From assembly GCA_022925895.1 (NCBI GenBank), contig JAKSYS010000726.1:1-29940 (forward strand): a stretch of DNA of 29,940 nt, in the 5' to 3' direction. The position numbers and the translations under genes were made by a program. Below, one piece after another: positions 9,747-20,688 of this stretch; position 1 is the stretch's first letter, and each line of letters starts with the position of its first letter. The DNA comes from Fragilaria crotonensis. Its lineage: Eukaryota > Bacillariophyta > Fragilariophyceae > Fragilariales > Fragilariaceae. A model generated the notes under the pieces. The model did not search any database and was not told where the DNA came from. It worked only from the letters and a program-made list of their open reading frames with translations.

Positions 9747-10264
9747 TGGACCTGTATACGCTGAGCTGGTGAAATTATATAGGAACGTGAGTCGACGGTG
9801 ATGCGCTCAGTGATATTCCAGCACGGTGGGCTTTGCAAGATGTGGAATAGGTCACAATATGAAGTGATCAAAGTCAACGCGATTGGGAAGGACGTAGAAT
9901 CGACGAGATGGGACTGTGTTTACATGTTCTGCAATCGGAGGGGAAATGGGACCCAGAAGGATCTGGGATTGGTACATGTACCAGTTACCAGTTGGTAGTT
10001 GGTACATGTACTGGTACAAGTACCAGTAGCTTCGGAAACAAAACAGATCTCATACAGTACTGCAGTCTTCCGTACTGGTACTCCAGTACTTCACTGACGT
10101 TGTAGTACACGTCAATACCATGTACTCAGAGTATCGTAGAGTTATGTGATTCCCGACTCCCGACTCCCGCCGACTCCCGACTCCCGAGTCTCCGAGTACC
10201 AGTACTCTGGGTAGTACGAGGGAACATGGGATTAGGCGCATGTGTATGAATGTCTGAAGTCTGA
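9747..10264. other. Intergenic with simple repeats
   Basis: No gene seen. It holds a GTAC/CCAGTAC palindromic cluster at about 9970-10135, then a short tandem run of gactcccgactcccg units at 10152-10193. A tandem of the 8-bp unit tctgaatg starts at the right end, about 10252-10287. Just downstream of the 9746 start codon, bases 9747-9800 should hold that gene's promoter; no distinct element is visible. Confidence 0.6.
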
Positions 10265-10576
10265 ATGTCTGAATGTCTGAATGTCTTAGTGCAAGAATGG
10301 TACAATTGTACTACTAGTAGTAGGCTTGAAGAGACCCGTCGCACCGTTCAGAATAGAGGGCGGCCCAATGAATTGTGCTTCATGCTTGATTATGTGTCTT
10401 ACCCAGAATTATATCAAGGCAGCTTTTCTCGATATGCAGATGCATAATTTTATCATGAACTTGATGCTGCATGGGGTTCCAATTTCAGAATACTTCCAAC
10501 CATGCACCAGCTTATTGCCAAATCACATAATGATGGAGATTTCAATCCAGTTACAGCAGTATCAGACAGCCACTAG
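10265..10576 (+). pseudogene. ORF remnant with in-frame stop, unknown
   Basis: One plus-strand frame reads protein-like sequence (RPNELCFMLDYVSYPELYQG, then SFSRYADA), meets a TAA at 10445-10447, and continues in the same frame with HELDAAWGSNFRILPTMHQL and further to a TAG at 10574-10576. Composition either side of the stop is consistent with one original protein. I do not recognise the family; the context (microsatellite and dispersed repeats) suggests a decayed mobile element. The first 25 or so codons cross simple repeats and are probably not part of it. Confidence 0.35.
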
Positions 10577-10957
10577 ATTTCTTAGTTCTAATTACGACTG
10601 GCTGACCGTGCTCATCATAGTCAGCAAGCTAGTGCTACTAGCTGCCCCACAGAAAGGAGACAGTAATGATGTTTAGTTGGCAATAAGATGGCCAATCCTT
10701 GTGCAAATCAATCAAAAGTGATTTGGCTGGTGCTCATGACACGGTCTGGTGGTACCAGGATAACTGTGTGAGAACAAAATAAGACATTAATGAGCCACTT
10801 TTGATGTAAGGTTGGAGATTTGTGATGCAATAAAATAAGTTGCGACTTAGTTGATGACAGAGGAAGCAGCAGTGCAGAGCTGCAAATCTCATGACTTGAG
10901 AACTTTCAGTTGTTGTGAGAGTACTAAAAGTCTTCATGATGCTTGTATTTATAGCAT

Positions 10958-11520
<563 letters not shown>

Positions 11521-11805
11521 AGAAGGAACTAGCCACTACTACTACTTATTTCTTGTTCCTACTAGTATGCATAAATAATGCTAGTTGATAGCAGGAATGT
11601 TTGCTTTTCTATGGCGTTGATCAGGTGAGACCAATAGAAGCAAAAAATGATCGATTGCGTTGTGGTGCAATTCCACCATTTTCACTTATGTACAATTGTT
11701 GCTGTCTGTTGTTGCACTCGTTTAAACCAATGTAATCAATATGGTGACCACCATCAAGCAATTGGTGACAAGTTACATCATCGTTTGACTCCTCTTAATG
11801 CAGTC

Positions 11806-11890
11806 CAGCCAGTGGAACAGCACCAGGATTCACTTCATTTTGCCACTCGCCACTCGCCACTCGCCACCCATTGGAAGACGTTGCAGCGCA
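11806..11890 (+). repeat. Dispersed repeat, copy 2 of 2
   Basis: Partner of 84-158. This copy contains three consecutive cactcgc units where the first has a single diverged one, then resumes the match through ccattg-aag and gttgca. It runs directly into GTAC-rich palindromic sequence. Confidence 0.65.
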
Positions 11891-12073
11891 GTACTGGAGT
11901 ACTGTAGTACTTGTAGTTCTGTACTATGAGTTCAGTCAGCACTTGTACTACGGAATCAAGTATGCATACATACGACGTATGAATATACAACCTGGGATTC
12001 GGAGCGTACTCGTTCGATGACAAAAAAGTTATCATTCTCATTTGTTAGTGACACACTTCTTCGTCCTCCCTCA

Positions 12074-12559
12074 ATGATGGTATTGTCAAACGAGGACCGT
12101 CGCGATATTGAACAATCCTTCCATGTCTTGGATGATGATAGAGTGGGAACGATTTCTATGGACCACTTTTACACGCTATGGCTGGGGTTGGGGTTCGATG
12201 ATACCATTTCTCGCGCAGATCTCGCCGCACACGTCCCACAGGATCGACACAAGACCATCACGTTGGAAGATGTGCTTCGAATCGCGTCTTGTGTAAGTGA
12301 AACTCATTTAGAAGAGAAATCACACAATGGTTTCTCACCACACCTAGTGCCTCTGTAGTATTCAAGAAATCGAGAGTCGGAGCTGGCAACACTGTTTCAA
12401 TTGCTGTCGGGACATGGCAAGCAATCTATCACGGCATCCGATCTGATAGTGTTGGCCAATGAAGTTGGGGATACGTTATCCGAAGATGGGGCTCAAGCCA
12501 TGATGGGTGAGAAGGAGTGCTGGACGATGGATGACTTGCGATCTGCACTCTTCCGCTAA
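12074..12559 (+). CDS. Small EF-hand (centrin/calmodulin-like) protein
   Basis: Two exons, 12074-12292 and 12359-12559, around a 66-bp intron (GTAAGT...CTGTAG) in phase 0, give about 139 residues. Exon 1 has an EF-hand-like helix-loop-helix: EDRRDIEQSFHVL, loop DDDRVGTISMDH, then FYTLWLGLGF. The Gly at loop position 6 and Ile at 8 fit the EF-hand pattern, but position 12 is His and not Glu, so calcium binding by this loop is doubtful. Later segments (RHKTITLEDVLRIAS, KQSITASDLIVLANEVG, ECWTMDDLRSALF) repeat the centrin-like spacing with degenerate loops. I start at the ATG pair at 12074/12077, since the helix begins right after; an in-frame ATG exists at 12017. Likely a Ca-sensor relative or cytoskeletal/dynein-type EF-hand; partner unknown. 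Convergent with the aureochrome. Confidence 0.7.
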
Positions 12560-12875
12560 CTGGAGTGACAGAACGGGCATTCATATCGCATCCTCTCCAC
12601 AGGAGTCTGCAGATCGGGTAGAAACGATTGTTGCCACCTCAATACAAGAGACGTGTCATCTACATCCGCTTTAATTGATCATATTAATGGTAGCGCTGTC
12701 ATGCAATGTAGTGGTGTTATTGCCACAGAGATTTCGTTCGATGTGGTCTCCTATGAACAAGTGCCCAAGGCAAGCGCGGCGGAATTTTTGTTGTTGTGGC
12801 TCACACTTGCGGGGTGAATTTGGTCGTAAGAATGTGAGGCGAAAGTTCCAGTTACATTTCATCTCAGCTGTTTGG
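12560..12875. other. 3' intergenic between convergent genes
   Basis: 316 bp between the stop of the EF-hand gene and the stop of the aureochrome. Nothing recognisable apart from ordinary A/T-rich sequence; open frames here are antisense or run-on. Confidence 0.6.
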
Positions 12876-12895
12876 TCAACAGAACATTTGCGCTG

Positions 12896-12926
<31 letters not shown>

Positions 12927-14408
12927 CCCCATGTCCGCATCGCCATTGACAGATGACGATTGCTGCCCGGGCAATAACTTTCCGGCCTCAGGATCATCAG
13001 GTTCAGGCGCAGCGACTTTGACAATCACACCAATGAAGTTCACAATATTATTGTTTGAATCACGAAGAGCAGCAATGAACAGCTTGTTCCAGAAGGCATT
13101 TCCATCAGCAGTATAGTTGATCATGGTCACTGAAACATCTTCACCGAGCGCAACAGCCTTGCGAACTTGCTCCACCTTTTGCGCGCTCGTTTCTGTGCCC
13201 TGTAAGAATCGGCAATTTCTCCCCAATACTTCTTCGCGGTCGTAGCCAGTCAGATTCAAGAAATCGTCTGAGGCGTACACAATAGGGTTGTCTTGAAGAC
13301 TTGGGTCGGTGATGATGAAACATTGCTGCGATCGTTGAATGCTTCGAACTAGGTTGAAGTCCTGCCCATCTAGATCAGAATTTTCGAAAACGGCATCGTG
13401 GACAGCCTTTGGAAGTGACTCCATGGCATTGCACTCCGACAGGAGCTGTTCCGCTGCCTCCGGACTGAACTTCTTTTTCACAAGATCCTTCAAAATTGTA
13501 TTCTCTCTTTGGAGATCATTTACGTCCTTTTGGAGACCTTCAAAGAAGAACTTCTTTCGAAGTCTAGTTCTTCGTGCCAAGATACGATTGCGCTCTCTCC
13601 TTCGATCAATCTGAGCTTGACTCTTTTGTCGCCCACGGCCAGGCATTGTGTTGTGACCCAGCATCTGAGCATTTCCAAACATCGGTTGTGTCGTGCCTAT
13701 GGAACCGGCATACACTTGCGATGGAACGTCGACGCGGCGACGCTTAGCATCTGACAGATCCATATTAAAAGAGGGAGCAGGAGCTGCGTGGTTGTGAACG
13801 ATCATGACTGGAACTGGTGGCATAGGAGCTGGGACGTGAGCTGGCAAAGTCGGAAACGATGACGGAGCCGACACGTTTGTCATTCCGTGATGCATCTGCG
13901 GGGACGTCATTCCTTGATAAGATACAGAAGTCTGAGCTGAAACAATCATCGGTTGGTGTGGATTGAAAGTAGGCGCAGCTACAGGCGCTGCAGAAGGCGT
14001 TTCTTGAAGAGGCTGTATACCGTCCTCCGACTGCTCCGGCGAAACGAAACCCGAGCCAGACGTCGCCTCACTAGGACATCATATCAGACGAAATTCAATA
14101 TTGAGATAGTTCAAAACGTGACAGACTTACCTGAAATCAAACTGGGGCATCCCAGATGTGTGTGTACCGACGGCGGTCGTTTCATCTAGGAGATACTCTG
14201 CCAAGAGGTCGAAGTCGAGATCACCAGGAACCTGACTGTCACCGTTTGCATCCGCCCATTGTGCCGCCTGACTGGAGGATTGGGGAGCTGAATTTTGAAT
14301 CTGTGAGCTACTGGAAGCAAATCGAGGAAGGGTCACTGGAAGCATAGCAGAGATGGTTGTCATGGCGTTTGAGCTTTGAGCTGAAGAGTTGACGTGACAT
14401 GAGGACAT
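12876..14408 (-). CDS. AUREO: Aureochrome: bZIP-LOV blue-light transcription factor
   Basis: Aureochromes bind TGACGT-type sites through bZIP and sense blue light through a C-terminal LOV domain; they act in the nucleus. Exon 1 (14408-14131) and exon 2 (14070-12876) flank a 60-bp intron (GTAAGT...CCTAG); the join is in frame and gives 490 residues. Order: Ser/Gln-rich N-terminus with DLDFDLLAEYLLDE near residue 65; Pro/Ala-rich region; basic region RRRERNRILARRTRLRKK (about 249-266) with leucine zipper to about 300; LOV domain about 335-446. The flavin-adduct motif GRNCRFLQG is intact (Cys379), as are NYTADG and FWN. The usual Gln in the last LOV strand is Ile (GVIV, residue 442). The C-terminus ends in a run of ten Asp (about 341-351 of the exon-2 Met numbering, 475-484 overall). 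Subtype not settled; the Gln loss may point to an AUREO2-like or otherwise altered photoreceptor. Confidence 0.95.
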
Positions 14409-14662
14409 GATAGGTTAGTAGCGTTCAGTCGATGACACGATCGAAGAATAATGCAGGAAGAACAACGAGCACGTTAAATACAACAAGTGTTCTAATTGCC
14501 CCGAAGAAACGACTTGAGCTAAAAAAAACGAAGGTAGGAGGGGAAATGTTCTGCTGATCGTGACCATGAGGCAACATAGCAACATTCATCCCTTTCCCGT
14601 CATGACAAGCTCCTTTCTAAAATAATCAAGGCTCAGCATCCATCAACAGAGTTGAGACAAGG

Positions 14663-14911
14663 ATGCGCCGAAGCAATTTCAATGGATCGCCGAAGGATCC
14701 AGCTCCAGAATCTCTTGACGGCCTAACGGGGGTTGTCGGTCATCTCGAGAGTCGTCGCTTAGAAGGGATCCGAACCAAAGCGCATTGCGCATCGTCAAAG
14801 CCTGGAAAGTTGACTTTCCGACTTCACCGCAGTGTTGCGAGCATCGGAGAGAAAACTTATTCTGGATGTGTTGCGAAACTTTATAGCAGGAAAAAACCAG
14901 CGTCTACGTGA
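14663..14911 (+). CDS. Possible small basic protein, 82 aa, unknown
   Basis: An ATG-initiated frame of 82 codons, divergent from the aureochrome with 254 bp between starts. The product is basic (many Arg, Lys) with a Ser/Pro-rich start (SNFNGSPKDPAPESLDGL) and no recognised domain. Codon use is not clearly better than chance, so this could equally be non-coding. Confidence 0.25.
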   Translation: MRRSNFNGSPKDPAPESLDGLTGVVGHLESRRLEGIRTKAHCASSKPGKLTFRLHRSVASIGEKTYSGCVAKLYSRKKPAST

Positions 14912-15664
14912 TGTAGAGTACTAGTTTCTACTGACACATATTCATCGTCGAAGTCGCGATCTCTTCTAACGAACCATGAATCATTTCAACTGTGGCTCGC
15001 GAACAATCATCAAAGAGGCTAACTTCACATTTGACGTTTCATTCCAGCCCAGCAGCTTGACTCACCTCGATTGAATGGACGGTCTGACTTGCGATGCCGA
15101 CAAGGTGATGCCAAGAAAGGGACTGTAAAAAATCTGAAATGTGTACATGCTGTGTGCGATTTGGATGTCTTGACGCACTGGAGGCCCTGTTTAAGCCAAT
15201 CATATTGACGAATGCATCTAACGAACCCGGATCGTGTATGTCTTACCTCCAACCTCAAGCAGGCCATCAACCAAGTTTTATAAGACTTGTGGGGTTTTAA
15301 TGAACGTTTCTCCCTCAACCAGAGGTCCGAGTTCCGAACATCGAAAAAAATCAGCTTCTGTAAGTGGTGCCTACTAGTATAGTACTCCAGTACTCAAGTA
15401 GTACTTTGGACTGTACAAAGTGTGTACCAGGTCCTACGGTACCTGGTACTGAAGTACTGATATCCACATTACGCCATACAGTACTCTGAGAACGGCATAC
15501 ACACTCTTGAGCACTTAGCACTACCGGCACGCGTAGGACATTCAGTACGGTGTTACCAGGGATTGCCCTACTGTATACATACCGGTACATTACACGGTAC
15601 TGTAGTACCGCCACAGTTTCTTTTCTCCAAAATGCACTATCTCACATTTCGCACCCTATTGCTA
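14912..15664. other. Intergenic, GTAC-rich, no gene
   Basis: No supported gene. About 15370-15610 is a dense cluster of GTAC-containing palindromes (for example tacggtacctggtactgaag). The MITE at 15665 adjoins its right end. Confidence 0.6.
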
Positions 15665-15957
15665 CACCGAGTACAGTATTTAGTCTGGTCCAGACTATTG
15701 TGCAACATGCCATTTTTTGACCCCAAACATAAATTAGTCTGGATAGGCCAATTTGCAAATATTGGCGCACGAATACCAGAGGGATCAGGAAACACATCTA
15801 CGATTCGTCTTATCAGCGATGCAGAAGCCACATGAAAGAATCCGAATTTTCCTGATGCCCTTTTGGCAAAAATAAGTTTCAAACATATATTAGTCTGGAC
15901 CACAGTATTTTGGAATCCAGACTATTTGCCCATCCAGACTATATACTGTACTCGGTG
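15665..15957. mobile_element. 293-bp MITE with TA target duplication
   Basis: Terminal inverted repeats of about 24 bp, caccgagtacagtat(t/a)tagtctgg, match with one mismatch, and both ends are flanked by TA, the target duplication of Tc1/mariner-type elements. No transposase is encoded; the interior is A/T-rich and repeats the terminal motif tagtctgg/ccagacta several times (near 15686, 15737, 15892, 15916 and 15935), so it may form complex foldbacks. The superfamily assignment rests only on TA and the TIR shape. Confidence 0.8.
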
Positions 15958-15959
15958 TA

Positions 15960-16529
15960 CTGATGTATCCTCCATCACTACCTTGTCCTCAGTGTTTGCA
16001 ACATTCCCAATCTCACCAATATCGTCGTCATTCTCATCTATTCAATGCAAGGCAATAGGTTAGAAAAGTGAGCATGCATGTGCGAAATAAGGTTCGGAGA
16101 CTTACATGTGCCAACCAAGATGCACCTGTAATGCCATTGACTGGATGCCCTTACATCACGATTTTCAACAAGCTCACTAAAACTAAATTGGTCAATTTGA
16201 AGTTTGACAGCATGCTTACTCTATCTTCTCTTCTATCTCTCCCTCTATGACTATTAAAACCACGAGGTACGAGTACCGTACGGTTGTACATGAAGACAGG
16301 CTGCTTTTAAGTTCAGAAGAGCGGAGAGCATCATACTACTTGGAGTACACTGTTGCTGCAGGAAAGGTTCGATGTGATGAGTCAGTCTTCTATCTAGGAG
16401 CACCTCACGTTTCCACATGTGTTAATTTCCCGATGATGAGACGAGGCAGTAATAAACATGCGACACATAGATGCGTGCTCTATTCAATTAACGACATTTC
16501 TCTCCCGCACCACATTGGTGTATCATGTA
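15960..16529. other. Intergenic, no gene seen
   Basis: Lies between the MITE and the stop codon of ClpS. A short GTAC-rich palindrome occurs near 16265-16290. The longest plus frame here runs antisense into the ClpS gene and is judged a shadow. Confidence 0.6.
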
Positions 16530-17042
16530 TCATGCATTCTCATCCTCCAAGTCGGCATAAATCGTTGGATCCGACCGTAGCAACTGCTCCTTGTACACTT
16601 CCGCATGTTCCTGTGGATATTTGCCACACATGGCTTTCCCGGCACTCTGTGCCGCCTTGTAGATGGTAAGGGCCGCATCCTCGTCCAAGTCCTCCATTAC
16701 TGCACAAAGTCGTTCAATGACGTGCGACATGTCGTAGGCGTCGTCGCCCAACAGCATCACTTTGTAGAGAGGAGCGTCCATGAATTCTTCCTCCCTCCTC
16801 GTGACGGGCTCGCCAGGCTGATTTTTCTTTCTAATCTCCACTTTCTTGACTGTCTCCGTCACGACGGCAGTCTTTTGGCCAATCTTCACCGATGGTTTTG
16901 CAATGGCAGCACCACCTTCTTTGTCGGAACCCGCCATTGCAAGGTGAGAAACGAAACTTCGTCTCTGGGGAGAAACGAATGCATTGGTCCCCGAGGTCAA
17001 AACAAAGAGGACAGTGGCAACAAGAGCCAGCTGACGGAACAT
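16530..17042 (-). CDS. clpS: Plastid-targeted ClpS-like Clp protease adaptor
   Basis: ClpS delivers N-degron substrates to the ClpC/ClpA chaperone of the Clp protease; here action in the plastid stroma is inferred. I start at the ATG at 17042-17040, because this Met opens a signal peptide (MFRQLALVATVLFVLTSGTN) cleaved at A|FVSPQ, the diatom-type plastid presequence; a longer in-frame start at 17111 would bury it. The product is 170 aa. A linker rich in Lys and Val (50-75) precedes the ClpS core (90-168): PLYKVMLLGDDAYDM, helix HVIERLCAVMEDLDEDAALT, then GKAMCG and YPQEHAEVYKEQL, matching ClpS strand and helix order. Pocket residues differ from E. coli ClpS: Asn34 is Gly99 and His66 aligns with Gln132, while the Asp pair (100-101) and Met105 remain. 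It may be a divergent adaptor with altered substrate choice. Confidence 0.85.
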   Translation of the reverse strand: MFRQLALVATVLFVLTSGTNAFVSPQRRSFVSHLAMAGSDKEGGAAIAKPSVKIGQKTAVVTETVKKVEIRKKNQPGEPVTRREEEFMDAPLYKVMLLGDDAYDMSHVIERLCAVMEDLDEDAALTIYKAAQSAGKAMCGKYPQEHAEVYKEQLLRSDPTIYADLEDENA

Positions 17043-17734
17043 GGTAGTGAGAAGCTGTGAGACTGCTTTTTCAACAAAATGTTGCGCGATTCTATGAGAT
17101 CGTCTTGACAAGTAACTGGCATCTCCGAGGGCATCACCAAACGATCCACGCGTAGCGTTGTGGGCATGCGAGAATTCCGAGTCTGATGGATTTCGGGGTC
17201 AATCGCGGGGGCACTGGTCACTGGTCACCGTTCGACTGTTCGCTCGCGTTCGCCCGCGACATCGTCGTATCGTCGTAGTTGGACTGTACTCCAGTAGTAG
17301 TATGGTACTCGGTGAACATGTACTGGAGTTCTTTAGTCGTAGAACAACAAAATACTGTATCATAGTATTGTTTTGGCTCTGCGGACTAATGAGTACTATG
17401 AAATACTGTCCTACTACAAGAGTACATGTACTCAAGCCATGGTACTGTACTAGACACTGGAGCACATCGTACTGGAGAAACACTGTACTGTAACACATAT
17501 GATACCTTGTATGATACCTGGCAAAAAATAACGGGAACACTCGCACTGCCAGTAAAACATCGTCCGAGGCTGATCCACTCGTCACATTCAACGATGACGT
17601 GTACATGATCGCATCCGCAGTCTACCATCCCTCATTTGTAGTTTGTAGTGGCGTTGCCGTTTAGACTTCGAAGGAGCTGAAAATAGAGTTGACGAAGCCT
17701 CAGTTTGGCTAGCTACGACGGTCGAAGTCTGAGG
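17043..17734. promoter_or_regulatory. Shared upstream region of divergent genes
   Basis: 692 bp between the ClpS start (minus) and the methyltransferase-like start (plus). Bases 17275-17530 form another GTAC/AGTACT palindrome cluster. Both promoters should lie here, but no distinct element can be named. Confidence 0.4.
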
Positions 17735-19112
17735 ATGGTGTTGTTGTCATCGTTTTCGAGAATTAGCAAGGTCGTTGCTCCGTTTTGGCTGGAGCATGGT
17801 CTGTCCTTGCGATACAAATTGAGTGGAGGCGTGATTCGTGACAACCCAACGTTGGATTCTGTCCTTTTACTTCCTCTCTTTCAGAAACTCCTATCCCAGG
17901 AAGTGCAACTCGAAGCGTCGGCGAAGCCGTCAGAACTCGACAAGTTTGCCAATCGAACGTTCGATCGAATCTTTGGTGCGGACAAAAACCAAAAAGGACG
18001 GAACGGAACACGATAATCCACAAGTGGCTGTTTTGGAGCGCTACCTCCGACCTGTCCTGGTACCGAATGAGAAATGGTCGGACGTCCAACGGTGGATGTT
18101 TCACACGCGCTTTCTAAAGTTTGCTCGTACCGAATATCTTCGTGCGCGATACGGGTCGGACCTGCGAATAGCCTTGGCAAAGTACCCCAAACTGCGGAGA
18201 GGTCCGCAGATCCAACTCGGTGGTTCCTTGCGTAGACTGTTGTCGGGAGGATCTGACTCGGCAGAGTTCCAATCAGTCATGTTGCCGTCGTCGACAACAC
18301 TCATCAAAGCATTGAACCTGACAACCTGGAAGCGAACCAAGGACGCCGACGCCATTTGGAATCGCATGACCGATCTGACGACTCAATTAAATGGGCATAT
18401 CGTTAGCGTTCCAGGAACGAGCATACGGTATCCAGTGCTTCACATGGATACAGACCTCTCAAATCTGTCCCTGGAAGATATCTTGGAGCTTGCTGGTGGG
18501 CACGTCGCATCCTGTGGACCCTTTAATGTCTTGTGTGATGAATGCAACATCTTCCAATTTTGGTCTCAGGAATACATAAATGGACTAGCCGACTATCTGC
18601 ACAAGAGATCTAACTCTAGAACAGTTGTCCTGGATGTCGGAGCAGGCGATGGACTCTTGGCTCAACTACTCCGAGAACAACTCCAAGTCGGCCATCGTCG
18701 GGAGTTACCGAAGGTGATTGCAATTGACGACGGAAGTTGGAATATCCGGAGAAAGGCTGACGTTGAGAAGCTATCCGTGGCTAATGCCGTCAAAAAGTAC
18801 GCTTCCTCCCATCACGTGATTGTCCTCTGTAGTTGGATGCCGATGGGAATAGATTGGACTGCATCGTTTCGCAGGGAACGCATCGATGAATACATCCTCA
18901 TAGGTGAAAGCCACGATGGTAACTGCGGTGACAATTGGGAAACTTGGGGCAATCCCGAATTTCGACACTGTGACGATGCAATTCAACTGCCGCCTTTCGA
19001 AGCTGATGGTTACAAGGCCTCTACTCTGGACAGTCTCGCCCCACATTCTTTTTCGATTTTTGATTCGCAAGACTCAGCAAATAGCACCACTGTGAGTTTT
19101 CGGAGAGTTTAG
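17735..19112 (+). CDS. SAM-methyltransferase-like protein, one frameshift
   Basis: Specific function unknown. The C-terminal half has a Rossmann-type SAM site: VVLDVGAGDGLLAQLLREQL (about 18623-18682), an acidic second strand VIAIDDGSW, and later VIVLCSWMPMGIDW and RIDEYILIGESHDG in the places of motifs IV-V. The N-terminal half (LERYLRPVLVPNEKWSDVQ and after) is helical and unrecognised. As written, the frame from ATG 17735 (MVLLSSFSRISKVV) ends at 18016, while the rest is open only from 17838 in another frame. Removing one A from the AAAAA run near 17993 joins them as NQK|DGTEHDN, about 458 aa. I infer a homopolymer error; an alternative is a shorter protein started at the 17838 ATG, whose first 50 residues look out-of-frame. 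Stop TAG at 19110-19112. Divergent from ClpS. Confidence 0.65.
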
Positions 19113-19671
19113 CATCATTTATGGCCCATGCACCGCAGGTATGTATAGGCATGCCCTCAAGATGCAGATATGGAATTAGCATTTCGTGACCTTCACATTC
19201 TTTTGACAGCTGGAGTGCAACTATGCCACCGGCAACATCACAACGACTTTCCTAACGAATCCTTACAGTGTACTGGTAGGTAAACTCCGATTACATCATT
19301 ACATCCCATGAGATCCTCGGCACGAACTCATACCAGGAAGGTTGTATGCAGAAGTTAGGGGAGGAAATCTAAGTTAGGAGAATTACAGCACTTGCAGGTT
19401 GCGGGCAAGATAGTACTGGAGGTTCCGGAATTTCGGCTCTTTTACCTATAAGTGTATACTACTGGCTACGGATACTAATTCTACAACTTCGTTCACGCCG
19501 GACAAATATTCCACGTTCCATCACTTCAAATGTCCGGATCATTAGGTACATCAATCTCATGACATGACAAATTTTGAGCTTCAACTAAAGAACTTGAGAT
19601 TAGACTATGCGACAACCGAATCGACGTTTTATGAAAATCCTACTTAAGGATATTCGACATTTGAAGTGTCA

Positions 19672-19746
19672 GCAGCCGTTGTCTCAAGAGCCGCTGGCTC
19701 AAGAGCCATTGGCTCAATAGCCGTTGTCTCAAGAGCCAACGGCTGA
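19672..19746. repeat. ggctcaagagcc tandem array, left
   Basis: About five degenerate copies of a 15-bp unit built on ggctcaagagcc plus a variable triplet. The 15-bp period keeps frame, so the minus strand reads a pentapeptide repeat of the type ALEPM/ALETT inside a 60-codon open frame (19826-19644). The same unit recurs at 20141-20242. Confidence 0.8.
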
Positions 19747-19856
19747 ACAACAGCCCCCGGCGAAGTCAAACTCAAGAACACACGTTTTGTGTGTGTCATA
19801 GAGCTCGTCCTCAAAAGTGCTCGCACTTTATGTCATACCACTCCTTGTCATTTTCT

Positions 19857-20014
19857 GAATGTATTCTCCTCATACCTGAATATTGCTTTTCCAATGCTTA
19901 CAGAAAATTTTCTATGTGCCAAAATATATATGTATGAATGTATTCTCTTCATACCTGAATATTGTTTCGACGATGCTTACAGAAAATGTAGTATGTGCCA
20001 AAATGCATATGTAT
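19857..20014 (+). repeat. 79-bp tandem duplication
   Basis: Two adjacent 79-bp copies (19857-19935 and 19936-20014), each starting gaatgtattctc and ending ccaaaat..atatgtat, differ at about ten positions. They lie between the two 15-bp arrays. The open frame crossing them is a by-product of the repeat. Confidence 0.85.
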
Positions 20015-20140
20015 CAATGGAGACGTAATGCATACGCATACCATCGACCTTAGATGAACTGTCATTTTTTTCCGTTCCCCGTGTGGCGAGTTCTCATTTG
20101 AAGAAAACACGTTCCTCGACTAGTTGGACGAGGTAAATTG

Positions 20141-20242
20141 GCTCTTGAGCCAGTGGCTCAAGAGCCAGTGACTTAAGAGCCAATGGCTCAAGAGCCAGTG
20201 GCTTAAGAGCCAGTGGCTCAAGAGCCAATGGCTCAAGAGCCA
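20141..20242. repeat. ggctcaagagcc tandem array, right
   Basis: About seven copies of the 15-bp unit (ggctcaagagcc followed by agt or aat), the leftmost being inverted at its core (ggctcttgagcc). On the minus strand they read as LALEP pentapeptides without a stop. Same family as 19672-19746. Confidence 0.85.
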
Positions 20243-20688
20243 ACATCTTTTTTAAATATCCCTACATAGTACTAGTTCATCCAAGACATTGAATCGATGT
20301 CGTACTTGTCATAACAAACGATGTTAACAACAGTTCCAAAATAAAGCACGGTTTTAATTATAGTGTATCAACAGAAGATATTCTATCATTTTGGAAACGT
20401 GGAATTATTTAGATGTTTGTCGAACAAATTTCTGGTAGATAATCTGCGTAAAAGGTACGAGACACATAAAAGAGCCGAAATTCCGGAACCTCCTGTACTA
20501 TGTACTAGGAGATGTACCACCGAATACGAGTTTGGAAAAGGATAGTCTCCATCGATATTTACTATGCTACCAGGTACTTGTAGCTTGTACTGTGTATCTG
20601 TGTATTCTGGGCTACAACTACCAGGTACTCGTACAAGTGCATGTAGCTACCGGTAGAGCAGTGCGCGACCTTGAAGGCGAAAATCATT

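Noticed and set aside
16605-17060. Plus-strand 151-codon frame
   Set aside because: Antisense shadow of the ClpS gene.
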